Shown here piece by piece: positions 6,860-7,754 of a stretch of 7,754 bases of DNA; position 1 is the first letter of the stretch; every line of letters begins with the position of its first letter. Location of the stretch: contig DIPB01000073.1 of assembly GCA_002426275.1 (NCBI GenBank), positions 19,999 to 27,752 on the forward strand, read 5' to 3'. The notes under the pieces are model-generated. The model saw only the letters and a program-made list of their open reading frames with translations. It was not told the origin of the DNA and searched no databases. Position numbers and translations under genes: made by a program. The DNA comes from Firmicutes bacterium UBA5499 (GTDB lineage: Bacteria; Bacillota; DTU084).

Positions 6860-7060
6860 TTATTTTTGTTCTTCCAGGGCATTGAGGTCATTGACTAAAG
6901 CATCAACATCGATCCCATGCATTTTCGCGCCGGCTTCGATGCTCTCCATCATCGCTCCCATGCAGCCAATACAGCCGAGGCCGTGACGGATAAAGACCTC
7001 CCGCGCCTGGGGATGAGCCTGAAGAGCTTCCATGATGGACATTTCCTTTGTAAATTTCAT
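6860..7060 (-). CDS. DUF1858 / redox-disulfide domain protein
   Basis: This 66-residue protein fits the DUF1858 family, also called the hybrid-cluster-protein-associated redox disulfide domain. It begins MKFTKEMSIMEALQAHPQA, then EVFIRHGLGCIGC with Cys30 and Cys33 forming a CxxC pair, and continues IEAGAKMHGIDVDALVNDLN. The single CxxC suggests thiol-disulfide exchange or metal contact, but the biochemical role of free-standing members is unknown. The ATG at 7060 gives the family N-terminus and lies behind an AAAGGGTGAAAGGA purine stretch; an in-frame ATG at codon 8 also follows AAAGGA and is less likely. It is the first minus-strand gene after the divergent rpmB promoter region, 29 bases ahead of yloU, and so probably leads the yloU-fakA-degV transcript. 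Family call good, function not assigned. Confidence 0.87.
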   Translation of the reverse strand: MKFTKEMSIMEALQAHPQAREVFIRHGLGCIGCMGAMMESIEAGAKMHGIDVDALVNDLNALEEQK

Positions 7061-7147
7061 TTCCTTTCACCCTTTCTTGGAACTTGCTTTTATTATTTCT
7101 TCTTTCATAGAGGAAAATCCTGCTTAAAGAGAGTTTTTCCGAGGTGG

Positions 7148-7176
7148 TTGTCAAATACTCTTGACTGTGATAAAAT
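7148..7176 (+). promoter_or_regulatory. Sigma-A-type promoter for rpmB
   Basis: TTGTCA at 7148-7153 and TAAAAT at 7171-7176 are separated by exactly 17 bases. Each differs from consensus at one position. Transcription would begin near 7183, leaving a leader of about 30 bases before the rpmB ATG. The -35 box overlaps a perfect TTGACA on the minus strand (complement of 7149-7154). Confidence 0.85.
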
Positions 7177-7212
7177 TATGGAGATTAGAAGACTTGGAAA
7201 GGGGCTGAGCCC

Positions 7213-7404
7213 ATGTCTCGTAAATGTGCCGTCTGCGGCAAGGGCGCCCAAAGCGGCAACCTTGTTAGCCACTCTAACATCAAGACTCGCCGACGCTGGA
7301 TGCCCAATCTGCAGCGCGTGAGAATAGTGGAGGGCAACTCTCCCAAACGCGCTTATGTTTGTACAGGCTGTCTGCGTTCAGGCAAAGTAAAAAGGGCATT
7401 CTAA
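7213..7404 (+). CDS. rpmB: 50S ribosomal protein L28, zinc-ribbon form
   Basis: L28 is a small basic protein of the large ribosomal subunit. All 63 residues are present, the usual bacterial short form. It begins [20 protein letters not shown], continues with [14 protein letters not shown], and ends [12 protein letters not shown]. Cys5, Cys8, Cys50 and Cys53 form two CxxC pairs, so this is the zinc-binding (C+) paralogue; species with a zinc-free copy repress that one under zinc sufficiency, but no Zur box is recognised here. The start is ATG at 7213 with a GGAAAGGGG site at 7196-7204. It has its own near-consensus promoter and its own terminator, hence is a single-gene unit diverging from the DUF1858-yloU-fakA-degV operon, a common Firmicute layout. 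Confidence 0.97.
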   Translation: MSRKCAVCGKGAQSGNLVSHSNIKTRRRWMPNLQRVRIVEGNSPKRAYVCTGCLRSGKVKRAF

Positions 7405-7419
7405 AGACTGCCCTTTTTT
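7389..7419 (+). terminator. Intrinsic terminator of rpmB (overlaps its stop codon; possibly bidirectional)
   Basis: AAAAAGGGCA (7389-7398) pairs with TGCCCTTTTT (7409-7418) around a 10-base loop and is followed by a run of six T (7414-7419). The rpmB TAA (7402-7404) lies in the loop. On the minus strand the same stem ends in a five-U run, so it can also stop transcripts arriving from the group II intron on the right. Confidence 0.9.
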
Positions 7420-7470
7420 CATTTTAAATCAGGTAGAAGGATACCCATTATTTGAGTAGCCGACCTCCCA

Positions 7471-7544
7471 GTCGAGTCGCAAAGGGGATTTTCACCCCAA
7501 TGCTCTCACAGAACCGTACGTGAATCTCTCGATTCATACGGCTC
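7471..7544 (-). ncRNA. Group II intron catalytic domain V and branch-point domain VI
   Basis: Domain V (complement of 7511-7544) is exactly 34 bases. It starts GAGCCGTAT and ends GTACGGTTC, with the upper stem GAATC/GATTC, a GAGA tetraloop and a small bulge on the 3' side. The AGC catalytic triad sits at positions 2-4. Domain VI (complement of 7471-7510) folds as GAG / GCA / GGGG, a seven-base loop, then CCCC / TGC / CTC. It leaves an unpaired A at 7477, seven bases from the proposed 3' end, which is the expected branch-point position. Confidence 0.87.
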
Positions 7545-7754
7545 CTATCCTTCACTCATACTAAAGCTTTCCACCGGAGCCCAATGTGCGAACTTCCTGG
7601 GTTCTCTTTTCCTTACTGCACGGGTTGCCATATCGAAGTACATCTCCATGGCGTATCTGCCAGATCTCCCCGGGTAAGAACGATTGCTTTCATCCCATGT
7701 ACCCGCCGCATCTACTGTATAGGGTTCGTGCAGTGTTGGACTTCGTCTTGTGTG
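7545..7754 (-). other. Open reading frame ending one base-step before domain V, partial (possible end of an intron-encoded ORF)
   Basis: Reading the minus strand from the window edge, one frame is open for 69 codons and stops at TAG (7547-7545), immediately before domain V. The other two frames contain stops. The peptide includes SYPGRSGRYAMEMYFDMATR and ends APVESFSMSEG. I do not recognise reverse transcriptase, maturase (X) or HNH motifs in it. It may be the tail of an intron protein, a degenerate remnant, or just structured domain IV RNA that happens to be open. No start or ribosome site can be judged because the left side of the frame is outside the window. Confidence 0.3.

Larger units (their letters stand above)
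7471..7754 (-). mobile_element. Group II intron, 3' part (runs off the right edge)
   Basis: The minus strand carries a recognisable group II intron domain V followed by domain VI. The intron 3' end is placed at about 7471 (...CTCGAC). The 5' domains I-III, and any reverse transcriptase/maturase gene in domain IV, would lie beyond base 7754. The 3' exon is the 51-base stretch between the intron and the rpmB terminator. I did not assign an intron class, since that needs the 5' half. The 3' boundary is inferred from domain VI geometry and could be off by a base or two. Confidence 0.87.

Noticed and set aside
1..7754. CRISPR array, tRNA or rRNA genes, insertion-sequence ends or a defence island
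   Set aside because: No regularly spaced repeats, cloverleaf-like segments, transposase motifs or defence-type genes were seen; apart from the intron and perhaps GH2 the region is core genome.

Overview
The window looks like a piece of a spore-forming Firmicute (Bacillota) chromosome, most likely Clostridia or a spore-forming Negativicute. The reasons are strong purine-rich ribosome binding sites, a YlbJ-type sporulation membrane protein, and the Firmicute housekeeping neighbourhood rpmB / asp23-like yloU / fakA (yloV) / degV / rsmD / coaD. I cannot name a genus from sequence reading alone.

Layout. (1) Bases 2-823, plus strand: the C-terminal third of a family 2 glycoside hydrolase, cut by the left edge. 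(2) 914-2137, plus: ylbJ, preceded by a candidate sigma-E-like promoter. (3) 2165-3679, minus: a compact block rsmD > coaD > a charged helical, probably coiled-coil protein. It converges on ylbJ with 27 bases between the stops. (4) 3680-3922: a 243-base spacer with several inverted repeats. (5) 3923-7060, minus: a DUF1858 redox-disulfide protein > yloU (Asp23 family) > fakA (DAK/YloV) > degV (FakB type). (6) 7061-7212: a divergent regulatory region with a near-consensus promoter for rpmB. (7) 7213-7404, plus: rpmB (ribosomal protein L28, zinc-ribbon form), whose terminator overlaps its own stop codon. (8) 7471-7754, minus: the 3' end of a group II intron (domains V and VI) running out of the right edge.

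How it fits together. FakA and the DegV/FakB protein form the known bacterial fatty acid kinase, which phosphorylates exogenous fatty acids on their FakB carrier. The Asp23-family gene beside fakA is a conserved neighbour. rsmD methylates 16S rRNA and coaD makes dephospho-CoA; both are common partners of ylbJ in spore formers. Most of the window is ordinary core genome. The accessory parts are the intron and perhaps the GH2 gene. I found no convincing new defence or biosynthetic system. The places most worth a second look are the structured degV-rsmD spacer, where many relatives carry recG, the intron beside rpmB with an open frame ending at domain V, and the uncharacterised coiled-coil gene overlapping coaD.
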